In this document: piece by piece, positions 54,303 through 63,166 of the stretch
How the letters are laid out: every line of letters begins with the position of its first letter
Position numbering within the stretch: position 1 is the stretch's first letter
Assembly: GCA_036501365.1 (NCBI GenBank)
Contig: DASYAL010000013.1
Location: forward strand, 1-64,000
Length of the DNA stretch: 64,000 nucleotides
From: CAIKMD01 sp036501365
Lineage (GTDB): Bacteria; Pseudomonadota; Alphaproteobacteria; ATCC43930; CGMCC-115725
Direction: 5' to 3'
The notes under the pieces: model-generated
The model's database searches: none
Told to the model about the DNA's origin: nothing
The model's input: the letters and a program-made list of their open reading frames with translations, nothing else
Made by a program: the position numbers and the translations under genes

Positions 54303-55289
54303 TCAATGCGATTCGAATGTTTTGACGAAGATGTCCTCGATCGGCATCTTCTTGGCGATCAGCCCTTGCTCGTGCAAATAGGTGACGAGCGCCTCGAGCG
54401 TCTTACGGTTGGGATCGACGCCGTCGGGCCAAGGATCGCCGCCGAAGACATCCTGGATCTCGTCGATATCCGCAGTCATCCAGGGCAGCATGTAGCGCAG
54501 CGCTCCGGTCTCGCGCGTCAGCGCCCAGGCGCGCTGGCGCGACTGCTTCAGCGCCTCATAGAGGCTCGACGCGGCGAACGGATATTTCTCGTGGGTGTCG
54601 CGGCGCAGCGCGACGAGGTGCATGATCGGGAAGATGCCGGTGCGCTTGAAATAGTCCTTCTCGACTTCGCGGAAGTTCGGGAACAGCCGCACCACGTCGG
54701 GATTGCGGCGAAAGCAGGTCGGCAGGTTGGTGGCGCAGATCGCGTCGATCTCGCCTTTGTCGATGAGATCGCTCAGCGACTTCTTCGAGTCCGCGACCTC
54801 GATGTCGATCTTCTGCAATAGCGGCGGTGCCGACGGATTGCCGTGAGTGCCGACATGGTTGAGGGCGCCTTGCACCCAATGGATCTTGGAGAGATCGACG
54901 CCGTGATCGTGCTGCAGCATGCCGCGGATGAAGATCGCGGCGGTTTGGGTGTAGAGCGGCACGCCGACGCGCTTGCCTTCGAGATCTTTCGGCGACTTGA
55001 TCCCCGAACGCTTGTTGATGGTGATCATGCTGTGGCGGAAAACGCGCGACGGGAAGAACGGCAGCGCGACGAATGGCGTGGTGCCGGCGCTGAGGCCGGC
55101 GATGAATTCCGAGCTCGAGAATTCGGACGCGTCGAATTCCTGACCGCCGCCCATGCGGTCGAAGATCTCGCGCGGATTGTTGATGGCGAGGAAATTGAGA
55201 TCGAAGCCGACCGGCTTGATCTCACCGGTGTAGAGCGGCAGCACGCGATCGTAGAGGCCGCAGGCAAAAGTCAACGTCGGCTTCGACAT
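54303..55289 (-). CDS. 4,5-dihydroxyphthalate decarboxylase-like protein (Pht5 family)
   Basis: Cytosolic-looking protein of 328 aa with a periplasmic-binding-protein fold but no signal peptide. The motifs LTFACGLYDRVLPLYTGEI (residues 5-23), EFDASEFSSSEFIAGL and RSGIKSPKDLEGKRVGVPLY match the family that includes 4,5-dihydroxyphthalate decarboxylase. The family is often mis-annotated as solute-binding proteins. ATG 55289 has AGGAGG. It sits between two catabolic enzymes, so an enzyme of dihydroxy-aromatic-acid decarboxylation is plausible; the binding-protein alternative cannot be excluded. Confidence 0.82.
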   Translation of the reverse strand: MSKPTLTFACGLYDRVLPLYTGEIKPVGFDLNFLAINNPREIFDRMGGGQEFDASEFSSSEFIAGLSAGTTPFVALPFFPSRVFRHSMITINKRSGIKSPKDLEGKRVGVPLYTQTAAIFIRGMLQHDHGVDLSKIHWVQGALNHVGTHGNPSAPPLLQKIDIEVADSKKSLSDLIDKGEIDAICATNLPTCFRRNPDVVRLFPNFREVEKDYFKRTGIFPIMHLVALRRDTHEKYPFAASSLYEALKQSRQRAWALTRETGALRYMLPWMTADIDEIQDVFGGDPWPDGVDPNRKTLEALVTYLHEQGLIAKKMPIEDIFVKTFESH

Positions 55290-55302
55290 CGATCTAACCT
55301 CC

Positions 55303-56277
55303 TCAAGGACGCTCGTCGCGCAAGAAACCGAGCTTCGACAGGGCCGGCTCGTCGGTGACGCGGAAGAGCACGGCATCCGCCTCGGCGCGATGGAAATGGC
55401 TGAGCCAGGACGGCACCACCAGCACGTCGCCGCGCCGCCAGGCAAAGCTCTTGCCTTCGACGACGGTCTCGCCCTCACCTTCTACCGGCGAATAAATGTT
55501 GTTCGCCGTGGTGCGATAGGGCTTGGTCGCGGTGCCGGCGCCGAGCTTCAACATGAAAAGCGCGGTCGTGTCGAGCGCCGGCTTGCCGAGTTCGATTTGC
55601 GTGCCGAAGCAGCCGCTGGGGTCGGGCTTTGCTTCCGCGAGCCGGCGTTTGGTCTCGGCCCATGGGAATTGTAGCGGCGACGGCGAGGCGGGCGGCCTGC
55701 CCTTCTCGTAGTCGTCGGGATAGGGCTCGAAGAACATCGGCTCCAAGAGATGCACCAGCGGCACGTCGAGAAAATCGATCCAGTAACCATTGGCCTTGCC
55801 GTCATTGCCATGGCCGTGCCAGCACCAATTCGGCGTCAGCACCACGTCGCCGGGCAACATTTCGAGCCGCACGCCATCGACCACCGTATAGGTCCCCGGC
55901 GCGGCATCGACGATCAGACGTAAAGCGTTGGGGCTGTGACGATGCGAGCGCGCATGCTCGCCCGGCATGATCATCTGATAGGCCGAGACCAACGTCGACG
56001 AGGTCGCGTAATCGCTGCCGGCACCGGTGTTGGCGAGGATGAGGTTGCGGCGCTCGGCGAGCTCGGTGTTGATCAGCCGGCCGGCGGCGTCGAGCGCGGG
56101 CTTCGCCTGCGCCCAATGCCAGATCGCGGCCGGAAATTTGCGCTTCGGCGCGGGATAGAGCGATGGCGTCGGCTTGTTCCAGCCGGGACCCATATCGACA
56201 GTCGCGAGCGCGCGGTAAAGCTCCTCGAGTGAGCCGGCATTGCCGAGCTCATGCGGCGTTGCGCCGGTGAGGGTCAT
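55303..56277 (-). CDS. Gentisate 1,2-dioxygenase-like cupin
   Basis: Fe(II)-dependent ring-cleaving dioxygenase family, 324 aa. The metal ligands are visible as SHRHSPN (His112, His114) and WHGHGND (His154, His156) in the first cupin domain. A second cupin domain with SWLSHFHRAEADAVLF closes the protein. It is 80 residues shorter than the enzyme at 9303-10517, mostly at the N terminus and between domains. ATG 56277 has GGAGAGGAGG. It follows the FAD hydroxylase gene by 15 bases; hydroxylation then ring cleavage is the obvious sequence. Confidence 0.88.
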   Translation of the reverse strand: MTLTGATPHELGNAGSLEELYRALATVDMGPGWNKPTPSLYPAPKRKFPAAIWHWAQAKPALDAAGRLINTELAERRNLILANTGAGSDYATSSTLVSAYQMIMPGEHARSHRHSPNALRLIVDAAPGTYTVVDGVRLEMLPGDVVLTPNWCWHGHGNDGKANGYWIDFLDVPLVHLLEPMFFEPYPDDYEKGRPPASPSPLQFPWAETKRRLAEAKPDPSGCFGTQIELGKPALDTTALFMLKLGAGTATKPYRTTANNIYSPVEGEGETVVEGKSFAWRRGDVLVVPSWLSHFHRAEADAVLFRVTDEPALSKLGFLRDERP

Positions 56278-56292
56278 GCGTCGCCTCCTCTC

Positions 56293-57927
56293 CTAGGCCG
56301 CGCCGCGAATACGGTCGATCAGCCTCAGCGAATCCTGCGGTGGCCGGTCGTCGCGCCAGGCGACATGCCCATCCGGCCGCACGAGGACGAGTTTCCGCTC
56401 ATAGGCGCTCGCCACTGCGTCCTCGTCAAGCGCGACCACGCTCAGCGGCACATGCCGCTGCTCGGCCGCGGCGATCAGCGTGTCGGCGGCGGGCGGATTC
56501 TTGCCGAGACGCAGCAGCACGAAACCCTTGCCGAAGAGATCGAGCGTCGAGCGAGGGTTTTCGCCGGGTTTGGCTTTCAGCCAGACATGCGGCGCGCGCG
56601 CGCCCGGCCGCGCGGTCTGATCGTAGTTCATCACCTCCAGCGGTGGCGCCGGCGTGCCGTCGGGCACAATGACCGGCGAATCATCGTAGCGATAGCCGAG
56701 ATGAATGCCGAGCGTGTGCCATTCGCGGGTCATCGCCGCGGAGAATTCGGCGCCGAGCTTCTTGCGCAAAGCCTCGCCTTCGAGCGTATCGTCGAGTAGC
56801 GCCGTGTTCTCGCCCGGCGAGCGCATGCGGCCAAGATTGCCGCTCGCTTCATTGACATTGCGGATCGAGACCGGCCGGCGCTCGGGCGTGTAGCTTTCGA
56901 GCAGATGCGGCCCGCCCCAGCCCGACAGGCACGCATCGAGCTTCCATGACAGATCGACGGCATCCTGAAGGCCCATATTCATGCCGAAGCCGCCGGTCGG
57001 CGAGGTCAGATGCGCCGCGTCACCGGCGATGAAGGCACGACCCTGGCCGAATTCGTCGGCGACCAGCGCGCGCCGCACCCAGGGCAGGACGCTGAGGATC
57101 TCGTAGTCGAAGTCGAAGCCCGCAACGCGGCGGATCACGGCGCGGATATCGGCTTCGCTATGGGTTTTCTTGTCGGCATTGCCGATGATCGACAACCGCC
57201 ACTGATCGCGGCCGTTGATCGCGACGATCGTCGCGAAGGTGCCTTCCGGGCCGACGAAGATATGGCGATAGGCCTTGCCCTTGTCGTGCATTTTGACGAG
57301 GTCGGGGCAACGGAAGATGACGTTGGTCGTATAGGTGAGGACGGGCTTGCCCTGCATCTGGATGCCGAGCACTTCACGCACCTTGCTGGCCGCGCCGTCG
57401 CAGCCGACTATATAGCGCGCACGAATGGTCGCGTGCTTTCCGCTCTCGGTATCTTCGATCTCAGCGCTGACGCCGTTGGCATCCTGCGTGAAACCGAGCA
57501 GCTTGGTCTTATACCGCATGGTGATCTGCGGCACGGTGCGGCAGAACCGCAGCAGGATCGGGTCGAACATGTTCTGCGGGCAGCGCTCGCGATGCTGCGG
57601 GCTTTGCGGCGGCGGCACCTCGTCCTGCATCGCCGGAAAACGCTCGCGGCCGAGTTCGTAACCGTTGAGCGCGGTCAGATACATATTGTCTTGCGGATAG
57701 TCGCGCGGATAGGGCGAATGCTCGACCCAATCGACGATGCCCCAGCGGCGGCAGAACTCCATGGTGCGCGGACCGACGAAATCCATCCGCGGCTGATAGA
57801 TCGAGCCGTCGCCCTGCTCGAGGATGACGCAAGACCGGCCGCGCCAGCCGAGGTCGCCCGCGAGCGCCAGGCCGACCGGCCCCGCACCCACGATCAGAAC
57901 AGGTATCGTGTCCCCGCTATCGCTCAT
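56293..57927 (-). CDS. FAD-dependent aromatic hydroxylase (MhpA/TfdB-like)
   Basis: Class A flavoprotein monooxygenase of 544 aa that hydroxylates phenolic or aromatic-acid substrates using NAD(P)H and O2. Motifs are GAGPVGLALAGDL (14-26) for FAD binding, IVGCDGAASKVRE (the DG motif, about residue 175), and AFIAGDAAHLTSPTGGFGMN (the GD motif, about 290-309). The C-terminal thioredoxin-like domain (about 440-544) is typical of the MhpA/phenol hydroxylase branch. ATG 57927 has GGAGAGG. It is the first gene of the minus-strand catabolic operon. Confidence 0.93.
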   Translation of the reverse strand: MSDSGDTIPVLIVGAGPVGLALAGDLGWRGRSCVILEQGDGSIYQPRMDFVGPRTMEFCRRWGIVDWVEHSPYPRDYPQDNMYLTALNGYELGRERFPAMQDEVPPPQSPQHRERCPQNMFDPILLRFCRTVPQITMRYKTKLLGFTQDANGVSAEIEDTESGKHATIRARYIVGCDGAASKVREVLGIQMQGKPVLTYTTNVIFRCPDLVKMHDKGKAYRHIFVGPEGTFATIVAINGRDQWRLSIIGNADKKTHSEADIRAVIRRVAGFDFDYEILSVLPWVRRALVADEFGQGRAFIAGDAAHLTSPTGGFGMNMGLQDAVDLSWKLDACLSGWGGPHLLESYTPERRPVSIRNVNEASGNLGRMRSPGENTALLDDTLEGEALRKKLGAEFSAAMTREWHTLGIHLGYRYDDSPVIVPDGTPAPPLEVMNYDQTARPGARAPHVWLKAKPGENPRSTLDLFGKGFVLLRLGKNPPAADTLIAAAEQRHVPLSVVALDEDAVASAYERKLVLVRPDGHVAWRDDRPPQDSLRLIDRIRGAA

Positions 57928-57938
57928 CGCCTCTCCAT

Positions 57939-57951
57939 TTCGTCGGACGAA
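57939..57951. promoter_or_regulatory. Palindrome in the divergent hydroxylase/SMP-30-like promoter region
   Basis: TTCGTCGGACGAA (57939-57951) is a perfect inverted repeat (5-base arms, 3-base spacer) in the 83-base gap between the minus-strand hydroxylase and the plus-strand gene at 58011. It could be an operator serving both directions. No regulator gene is linked. Confidence 0.35.
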
Positions 57952-58010
57952 GATGGTTGGATTTGCGCCGCGGTGTCAAATCGTTAGTCTTGCGCCCGGG
58001 GAGGAGCGTG

Positions 58011-59039
58011 ATGACAGAAACGCATGAGTTGATCCGCGTCGCCGCATCGGAGCGCGCGATCGTGAACGGCGTCGCCGTGTCGCCGCAAGGCCGAGTGTTC
58101 TCGAGCTTCCCGCGCTGGATGCATGCACCCACGCCGAGCCTCGGCGAGGCGATGCCGGACGGAAGTTTCCGCACCTTCCCTGGCAATCAATGGAACGAAT
58201 GGCGCGAAGGTCTCGACCCGGCGACACATTTCGTCAACGTCCATTCGGTCTGCGCCGATGCGGACAATCACCTTTGGGCGGTTGACGACGCGGCGCCGCA
58301 TCACCAGCCGCGGCTCAAGGGTGGCGCCAAGGTGGTGAAGATCGACCTGCGCAGCAACCAGGTCGTCCAAGCCTATCCGATGGATGAACGCGTGGCGCCG
58401 CCCGGCGCCGTGCTCGGCCATATGCGCGTTCTCGGTAAGCATGCGTTCATCACTGAATCCGGCCATGGCGCGATCATCATCCTCGACCAGGAGACCGGCG
58501 TGACGCGCGCCGTCCTCAAAGGCGATCCGAAAACCCAAGCCGATCCCGCGATCGTGCCGGTGATCGACGGCAAGGAATTCCGCCGCGCCAACGGCCAGGT
58601 CTCAGTGGTCAATGTCAATCTGCTCGAGCTCAGCAATGACGGGCGCTGGCTCTATTTCACCTGCTTGTTCGGCCCGGTGCTGCGGCGGATCGAGACGCGC
58701 TATCTACTCGACCCGAGCCTCGGCAACGCGCAACTCAGTCCGCCGATCGAAGACGTGGCCCGGATTCCGCCCTGCGCCGGCTTCACCATCGATCGCCGCG
58801 ACCGGATCTATTTCTCGGCCTTCACCGAGAATGCGATGCTGGTCATGAGAGAGGATCGCAAACTGCGCACGCTCGTCGCCGATCCGCGCATCAGCTTTCC
58901 CAACGAACCCGATATCGGGCCCGACGATTGTCTCTATTTCCCGGCATCGCAGATCCACCGCCTGCCCGGCTTCCACGCCGATGGCCAGTCCCGTGTCGCC
59001 GCGCCGTGGGAAGTGCTCAAAGTGAAGCTCGGCGGCTAG
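58011..59039 (+). CDS. Major-royal-jelly/SMP-30-like beta-propeller protein
   Basis: Protein of 342 aa with repeated propeller-like strands (HSVCADADNHLWAVDDAAPH; GHGAIIILDQETGVTRAVLK; CAGFTIDRRDRIYFSAFTEN), the pattern of the major-royal-jelly/yellow family and related lactonases. No signal peptide is visible, so it is likely cytosolic. ATG 58011 is preceded by GGGGAGGAG. It could hydrolyse a lactone formed after ring cleavage, but function is unassigned. It is followed 63 bases later by the amidohydrolase gene and is divergent from the FAD hydroxylase operon. Confidence 0.82.
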   Translation: MTETHELIRVAASERAIVNGVAVSPQGRVFSSFPRWMHAPTPSLGEAMPDGSFRTFPGNQWNEWREGLDPATHFVNVHSVCADADNHLWAVDDAAPHHQPRLKGGAKVVKIDLRSNQVVQAYPMDERVAPPGAVLGHMRVLGKHAFITESGHGAIIILDQETGVTRAVLKGDPKTQADPAIVPVIDGKEFRRANGQVSVVNVNLLELSNDGRWLYFTCLFGPVLRRIETRYLLDPSLGNAQLSPPIEDVARIPPCAGFTIDRRDRIYFSAFTENAMLVMREDRKLRTLVADPRISFPNEPDIGPDDCLYFPASQIHRLPGFHADGQSRVAAPWEVLKVKLGG

Positions 59040-59102
59040 CGCGGCCGCTGGCGGTTTTGCCCACAGCAGACTATTGTCCCGCCCGCGCTGAGGGAGGATT
59101 GC

Positions 59103-60098
59103 ATGGCCGACACCAAGAAACCGCCGATCATCGATTTCCATGTCCATTTCAACGACCCCGAGGTCTATGAGAAGGGCAGCCCGCACAACGTCATGTCGGG
59201 CTTCGGCACGCGCAATTTCCCGCCGGCCAAGCCGGAAGACGGCTGGCGCTATCAAATCCAAGAAAAAGTGAAAGACCCGGCGCTGCAAGTCGCCGATATG
59301 GACAAGTTCGGCATCGGCAAGCATGTCATCTCGATGATCGCGGTCTCGTGCAACACCGATTGGGCCGAGCCCGCGGACGCGGCAGCGATGAACCGCCACG
59401 CCAACGAGATGAACGCGTCCTGGGTGCAGAAATATCCCGACCGGTTCATCGGCAGCTGCACATTGCCGCTGCAGGAGATGAAGCTGACGATGCGGGAATT
59501 CGAATATGCGATCGACAAGCTCGGCGCCAAGGTCGTCAGCGTGTCGTCGAATTGCCGCGGCGATTATCTCGGCGACGAGAAGTTCCGGCCGCTGTGGGAA
59601 GCGATCCACGCGCGCAAGCTCCCAGTCTTCGTGCATCCACATGGCGTGGCCGACATGAAGCTGCAGAAATATTTCTTGTGGAACGGCATCGGCCAGCCGA
59701 TCGAGGAGACAAAGTTCCTCACCTCGATGATCTTCGACGGCACGATGGACAAGTTCCCCGGCATGAAGATCGTGATGGCACATGGCGGCGGCTATCTGCC
59801 GCACTACATCGGCCGGCTCGACCGAAACTTCGAGAACAACCCGGCGAGCCGCGTCAACATCTCGAAGCTGCCGAGCGAATATCTGCGCGACTTCTATTAC
59901 GACACCTGCGTCTACGGCGCCGACGTACTCGAGGCGCTGATCGCCAAGGTCGGCGTCGACCGCATCGTCTTCGGCACCGACTATCCGGTGGGCGAACGCG
60001 ATCCTTTCGCGACCTTGAAGACGTGCAAGAGCCTGACCGACGCCGATCGCGAGATGATCACGCGCACGACGCCGGCGAGGATTCTCGGCAACGCCTGA
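59103..60098 (+). CDS. Amidohydrolase-2 family protein
   Basis: Metal-dependent TIM-barrel enzyme of 331 aa, same broad family as the protein at 629 (ACMSD/resorcylate-decarboxylase/OMA-hydratase-like). Ligands are HxH (His13, His15 in DFHVHF), His178 in VFVHPHG, His227 in MAHGGGY and Asp293 in FGTDYPVG. ATG 59103 has GGGAGGA. It ends 4 bases from the convergent solute-binding protein gene. With the adjacent propeller protein it could process a decarboxylated or lactone intermediate of the neighbouring catabolic operon; this is inference. Confidence 0.92.
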   Translation: MADTKKPPIIDFHVHFNDPEVYEKGSPHNVMSGFGTRNFPPAKPEDGWRYQIQEKVKDPALQVADMDKFGIGKHVISMIAVSCNTDWAEPADAAAMNRHANEMNASWVQKYPDRFIGSCTLPLQEMKLTMREFEYAIDKLGAKVVSVSSNCRGDYLGDEKFRPLWEAIHARKLPVFVHPHGVADMKLQKYFLWNGIGQPIEETKFLTSMIFDGTMDKFPGMKIVMAHGGGYLPHYIGRLDRNFENNPASRVNISKLPSEYLRDFYYDTCVYGADVLEALIAKVGVDRIVFGTDYPVGERDPFATLKTCKSLTDADREMITRTTPARILGNA

Positions 60099-60102
60099 GG
60101 GG

Positions 60103-61071
60103 CTAGTCCGCGACTTTCGTCAGCCCCGGAAGCAACAGCTTGTCGAGCGGCACCTTGCCTTCGGTGTCGCCGATCGCCGTCATGGCGGCCATCAGCGCTT
60201 CCAGCGGCTTGCGGTGGACGGTGCGATCGTTCGGGAAGAAGCCGATTTTGCGCAGATAATCGTAGCTCTCGGCGATTTCGTCGCGTTTCGCGCTCTTCAT
60301 CTCGGTGACCAGAATGTCGATCGCCGCCGCGCGATTGGTATCGGTGTTGAACCAGACGATGCTTTTGTCGACCGCGCCGAGGAAGCGCGCCACCACGTCG
60401 CGGTGCTGCGCCGCGTAGGGCAACGAGACGTCGGCCGCGCCGAACGGCAAGTCGCTGGCGAATTCCATGAGCGAGCCGATGTTGTGGAAGCCCGCAGCTT
60501 CGGCGATGAAATTGATTGGCGGCGCCAGCATGGCGGCGTCGGCCGAACCCGATTTGAGCGCGGCGAAACGCCCGGCGGTATTGCCGACAGTGGTGATATC
60601 GACGTCGCTGTCGTTGAGGCCCGCGGATTGGAGAATACGTTCGAGATAGACATGGGTGATGTTGACGAGCGAGCCCAACACCACCGTCTTGCCCTTGAGA
60701 TCCTTGATCGTATTGACCTTGGCGTCGGCCACCATGTCATAGGGCGGCACCGCTTCGGTGATGCGGACAATCGCCACCGGCGCGCCATGCGCGACCGCGT
60801 CGATCGGCGCGGGCGCGCTGGTGTCGACGATATCGAGCGAGCCCGATGCAAGCTGCTGCATCACACTCGACGCGGTTGGCACGTAGACGACATCGAGCTC
60901 GATGCCAGCCTGGGCGAAGAAACCCTCATGGATGCCGACATACATTTCCCACTCGGCCGAATTCGCCGAGCCGACAAGGCCTATTTCCACGGTATCCGTC
61001 GCTCGCGCCGGCGCGGCATTCCACAGCAACGCGCAAGCTATCCCCACGCCAAGCGGTCTTTTGATGCCCAT
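60103..61071 (-). CDS. ABC solute-binding protein (NMT1/THI5-like), tandem copy 1
   Basis: Periplasmic binding protein of 322 aa. A signal peptide covers about residues 1-23 (PLGVGIACALLWNAAPARA). The mature part includes MYVGIHEGFFAQAGIELDVV, SVMQQLASGSLDIVDTSAPA, YDMVADAKVNTIKDLKGKTV and SGSADAAMLAPPINFIAEAA. It ends in KVPLDKLLLPGLTKVAD, almost the same ending as the two other copies. Its ATG shares the A of the LVIVD-gene stop (TGATG). No permease lies in this block; the nearest is at 51047-53436. Confidence 0.93.
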   Translation of the reverse strand: MGIKRPLGVGIACALLWNAAPARATDTVEIGLVGSANSAEWEMYVGIHEGFFAQAGIELDVVYVPTASSVMQQLASGSLDIVDTSAPAPIDAVAHGAPVAIVRITEAVPPYDMVADAKVNTIKDLKGKTVVLGSLVNITHVYLERILQSAGLNDSDVDITTVGNTAGRFAALKSGSADAAMLAPPINFIAEAAGFHNIGSLMEFASDLPFGAADVSLPYAAQHRDVVARFLGAVDKSIVWFNTDTNRAAAIDILVTEMKSAKRDEIAESYDYLRKIGFFPNDRTVHRKPLEALMAAMTAIGDTEGKVPLDKLLLPGLTKVAD

Positions 61072-62195
61072 CACACGCGCTCCAGAATATGCATGCCGCG
61101 CACGCGGTCGACGATGTAGATCAGACCACGATCGTCCCAGCACACGTCGTTGGTCTGCACCCGCTTGCAGCCGGGCGGCACGTCGGGAACAAAATGCGCG
61201 GTTTCTTGCGGGCGATGCGGATTGGCGATGTCGACCAGCCGCATGCCGTGAACGTGCCAGGCGATCGGAATCTCGGTGCCTTTCACGTCTTCGGCGGGCT
61301 GGTGCAGCCCGGTATGGGTCGGCGTGGGGGTCTCGTCAACGCCTTCGACCTGATAGGAAGCGAAGGGCATCGGCCGCTTCTCGTCGGTGATGTCGACAAT
61401 CCACAGGAAGGAACCTGGCGCCGGATAGAGCGGGCTCGCATCCTCATCGGCGACGAGCATGATTTTGCGGCCGCGGACGGGGAACGGGATTGGCAGGCAG
61501 GTATGGGTCGGCCACGGGAAAGGCGGACTCCAATTCATGCTTGCCACCTGCCTCGGCTTGCTCATGTCGGCGATATCGAGGATGTGCCAGCCGCCATGCC
61601 AATAGCTGACATAAAGACGGTCGCCGAGCCGGATCGGATGATGGCAGCGGGGAATGAACTCGCCGGTGCCGTCCCAGCCCGGCTTCTCCCCGCCCGCCAC
61701 CCATTGGCCCGGCATCCACCAGCGTCCCGCCTCGCGCGGCCGTTCCGGATCGGCGAGGTCGAGGATCATCACGATATTGCCGATATGACCTTCAAGCTGC
61801 GGCGAGAAATAGACATAGCGTCCGTCGAAGGTGAAACGGTGCACGCCCAGACACGGATAGTGCGATAGCTTGCGCGGCGCCGCGGGATTGGAGACGTCGA
61901 AAATGCCGAGACCGTAATCGAAATCGGCGGGCGCCTTGCCGAGATGGCCCATCGGCTCGTAATTGACGACCATAAGATTGCCGACCGAGCGGACCTTGTG
62001 CGAATGGGTGTAATCGGGGAGCTGGCCGACCTCGGCCACGCGTTTCGGATTGCGCGGATCACGGACGTCGACGATGGTCGTTCCGATCGGCCACTGCTGA
62101 TGGCCGATATAGGCGTAGTCGCCATTGACCACGACCTGGCCGCCGCCATTGCAATCGAACCAAGACAATGCGCGGATACCCTTGGCGTCTGCCAT
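61071..62195 (-). CDS. LVIVD-repeat beta-propeller protein
   Basis: Protein of 374 aa with LVIVD-type repeats (GTTIVDVRDPRNPKRVAEVG; GLGIFDVSNPAAPRKLSHYP; GWHILDIADMSKPRQVASMN; GMRLVDIANPHRPQETAHFV). It would fold as a beta-propeller; no enzymatic activity is recognised and there is no signal peptide in the chosen start. ATG 62195 (or GTG 62198) overlaps the stop of the upstream solute-binding gene by one base, so it is translated with the surrounding binding proteins. That gives an odd arrangement of propeller protein between two importer components. Confidence 0.85.
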   Translation of the reverse strand: MADAKGIRALSWFDCNGGGQVVVNGDYAYIGHQQWPIGTTIVDVRDPRNPKRVAEVGQLPDYTHSHKVRSVGNLMVVNYEPMGHLGKAPADFDYGLGIFDVSNPAAPRKLSHYPCLGVHRFTFDGRYVYFSPQLEGHIGNIVMILDLADPERPREAGRWWMPGQWVAGGEKPGWDGTGEFIPRCHHPIRLGDRLYVSYWHGGWHILDIADMSKPRQVASMNWSPPFPWPTHTCLPIPFPVRGRKIMLVADEDASPLYPAPGSFLWIVDITDEKRPMPFASYQVEGVDETPTPTHTGLHQPAEDVKGTEIPIAWHVHGMRLVDIANPHRPQETAHFVPDVPPGCKRVQTNDVCWDDRGLIYIVDRVRGMHILERV

Positions 62196-63163
62196 CACTC
62201 TCCAACCTTGGATATCCCGGGGAGGATCAGCTTCTCGATCGGCACTCGGCCGTCGGTATCGCCGATCGCGGTCATCTCGTCCATCAGCGAATCGAGCTTC
62301 TTCCGCGAGATCGCGTTGTCGTTCGAGAAATAGCCGATCTTGCGAAAGAAATCGTAGCTCTTCGCGATCTCGGCGCGGTTCGGACTGGTCATGACGGAAG
62401 CGAGCAGATCGATCGCTGCCGCGCGGTTGGCGTCGTCGTTGAACCAGGCGATACTCTTGTCGAGCGCGGAAACGAAGCCGATCAGCGCATCGCGGTGCTG
62501 CTTGGCGAAGGCGAGCGACACGTCGGTCGAGCCGAACGGCAGATCGCCGGCGAATTGCATCATCGTGCCGAGATTGGTGAATCCGGCGGTTTCGGCCACG
62601 AAATTGAAGGGCGGCACCAACATGGTTGCCTGCGCCGCATTCGATTTGATCGCGGCATAGCGCCCGGCGGTATTGCCGATCACCGTGATCTCGATGTCGC
62701 TGTCCTCGAGACCCGCGGCCTTCAATACGCGTTCGAGATAAACGCGGTTGATATCGATGAGGCCGCCGATGACGACGGTATGGCCTTTCAAATCCTGAAC
62801 CGTCTTGATCTCGGGACGGGCGACTACGTCATAAGGGGGCACATTGCCGGTGACCCGGACGATCGCCACGGGCGCGCCGCGCGCGACGGCGTGAATCGGC
62901 TCGACGATCCCAATATTGACCACATCGAGCGAGCCCGCCGCGAGCTGCTGAACGAGGCCCGAAGCGGTCGGCACGTAAATGACGTCGAGCTTGACGCCGG
63001 CAGCGGCGAAAAACCCCTTCTCGATGCCGATGTAATAGGGCCAACCGCCGGCCTGCGGCGATCCGATCAGGCCCGTCTCGATGGTTTGCTGCGCGATCGC
63101 CGCGGGCGCAATGAGACCGAGCACCAGGGCAGCGAGCGCGCCAAGGCCGCATTTGGCGCGCAT
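62195..63163 (-). CDS. ABC solute-binding protein (NMT1/THI5-like), tandem copy 2
   Basis: Periplasmic binding protein of 322 aa, paralogue of the proteins at 60103 and 63167. Signal peptide at about residues 1-24 (LGALAALVLGLIAPAAIAQ). Matching mature segments are YYIGIEKGFFAAAGVKLDVI, GLVQQLAAGSLDVVNIGIVE, LKGHTVVIGGLIDINRVYLE and an end of KVGE after RVPIEKLILPGIS. It begins three bases after the third copy's stop. Copies 2 and 3 share more sequence with each other than with copy 1 (for example GGLxDINRVYLERVLKAAGL), so the duplication is stepwise. Confidence 0.93.
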   Translation of the reverse strand: MRAKCGLGALAALVLGLIAPAAIAQQTIETGLIGSPQAGGWPYYIGIEKGFFAAAGVKLDVIYVPTASGLVQQLAAGSLDVVNIGIVEPIHAVARGAPVAIVRVTGNVPPYDVVARPEIKTVQDLKGHTVVIGGLIDINRVYLERVLKAAGLEDSDIEITVIGNTAGRYAAIKSNAAQATMLVPPFNFVAETAGFTNLGTMMQFAGDLPFGSTDVSLAFAKQHRDALIGFVSALDKSIAWFNDDANRAAAIDLLASVMTSPNRAEIAKSYDFFRKIGYFSNDNAISRKKLDSLMDEMTAIGDTDGRVPIEKLILPGISKVGE

Positions 63164-63166
63164 GGC

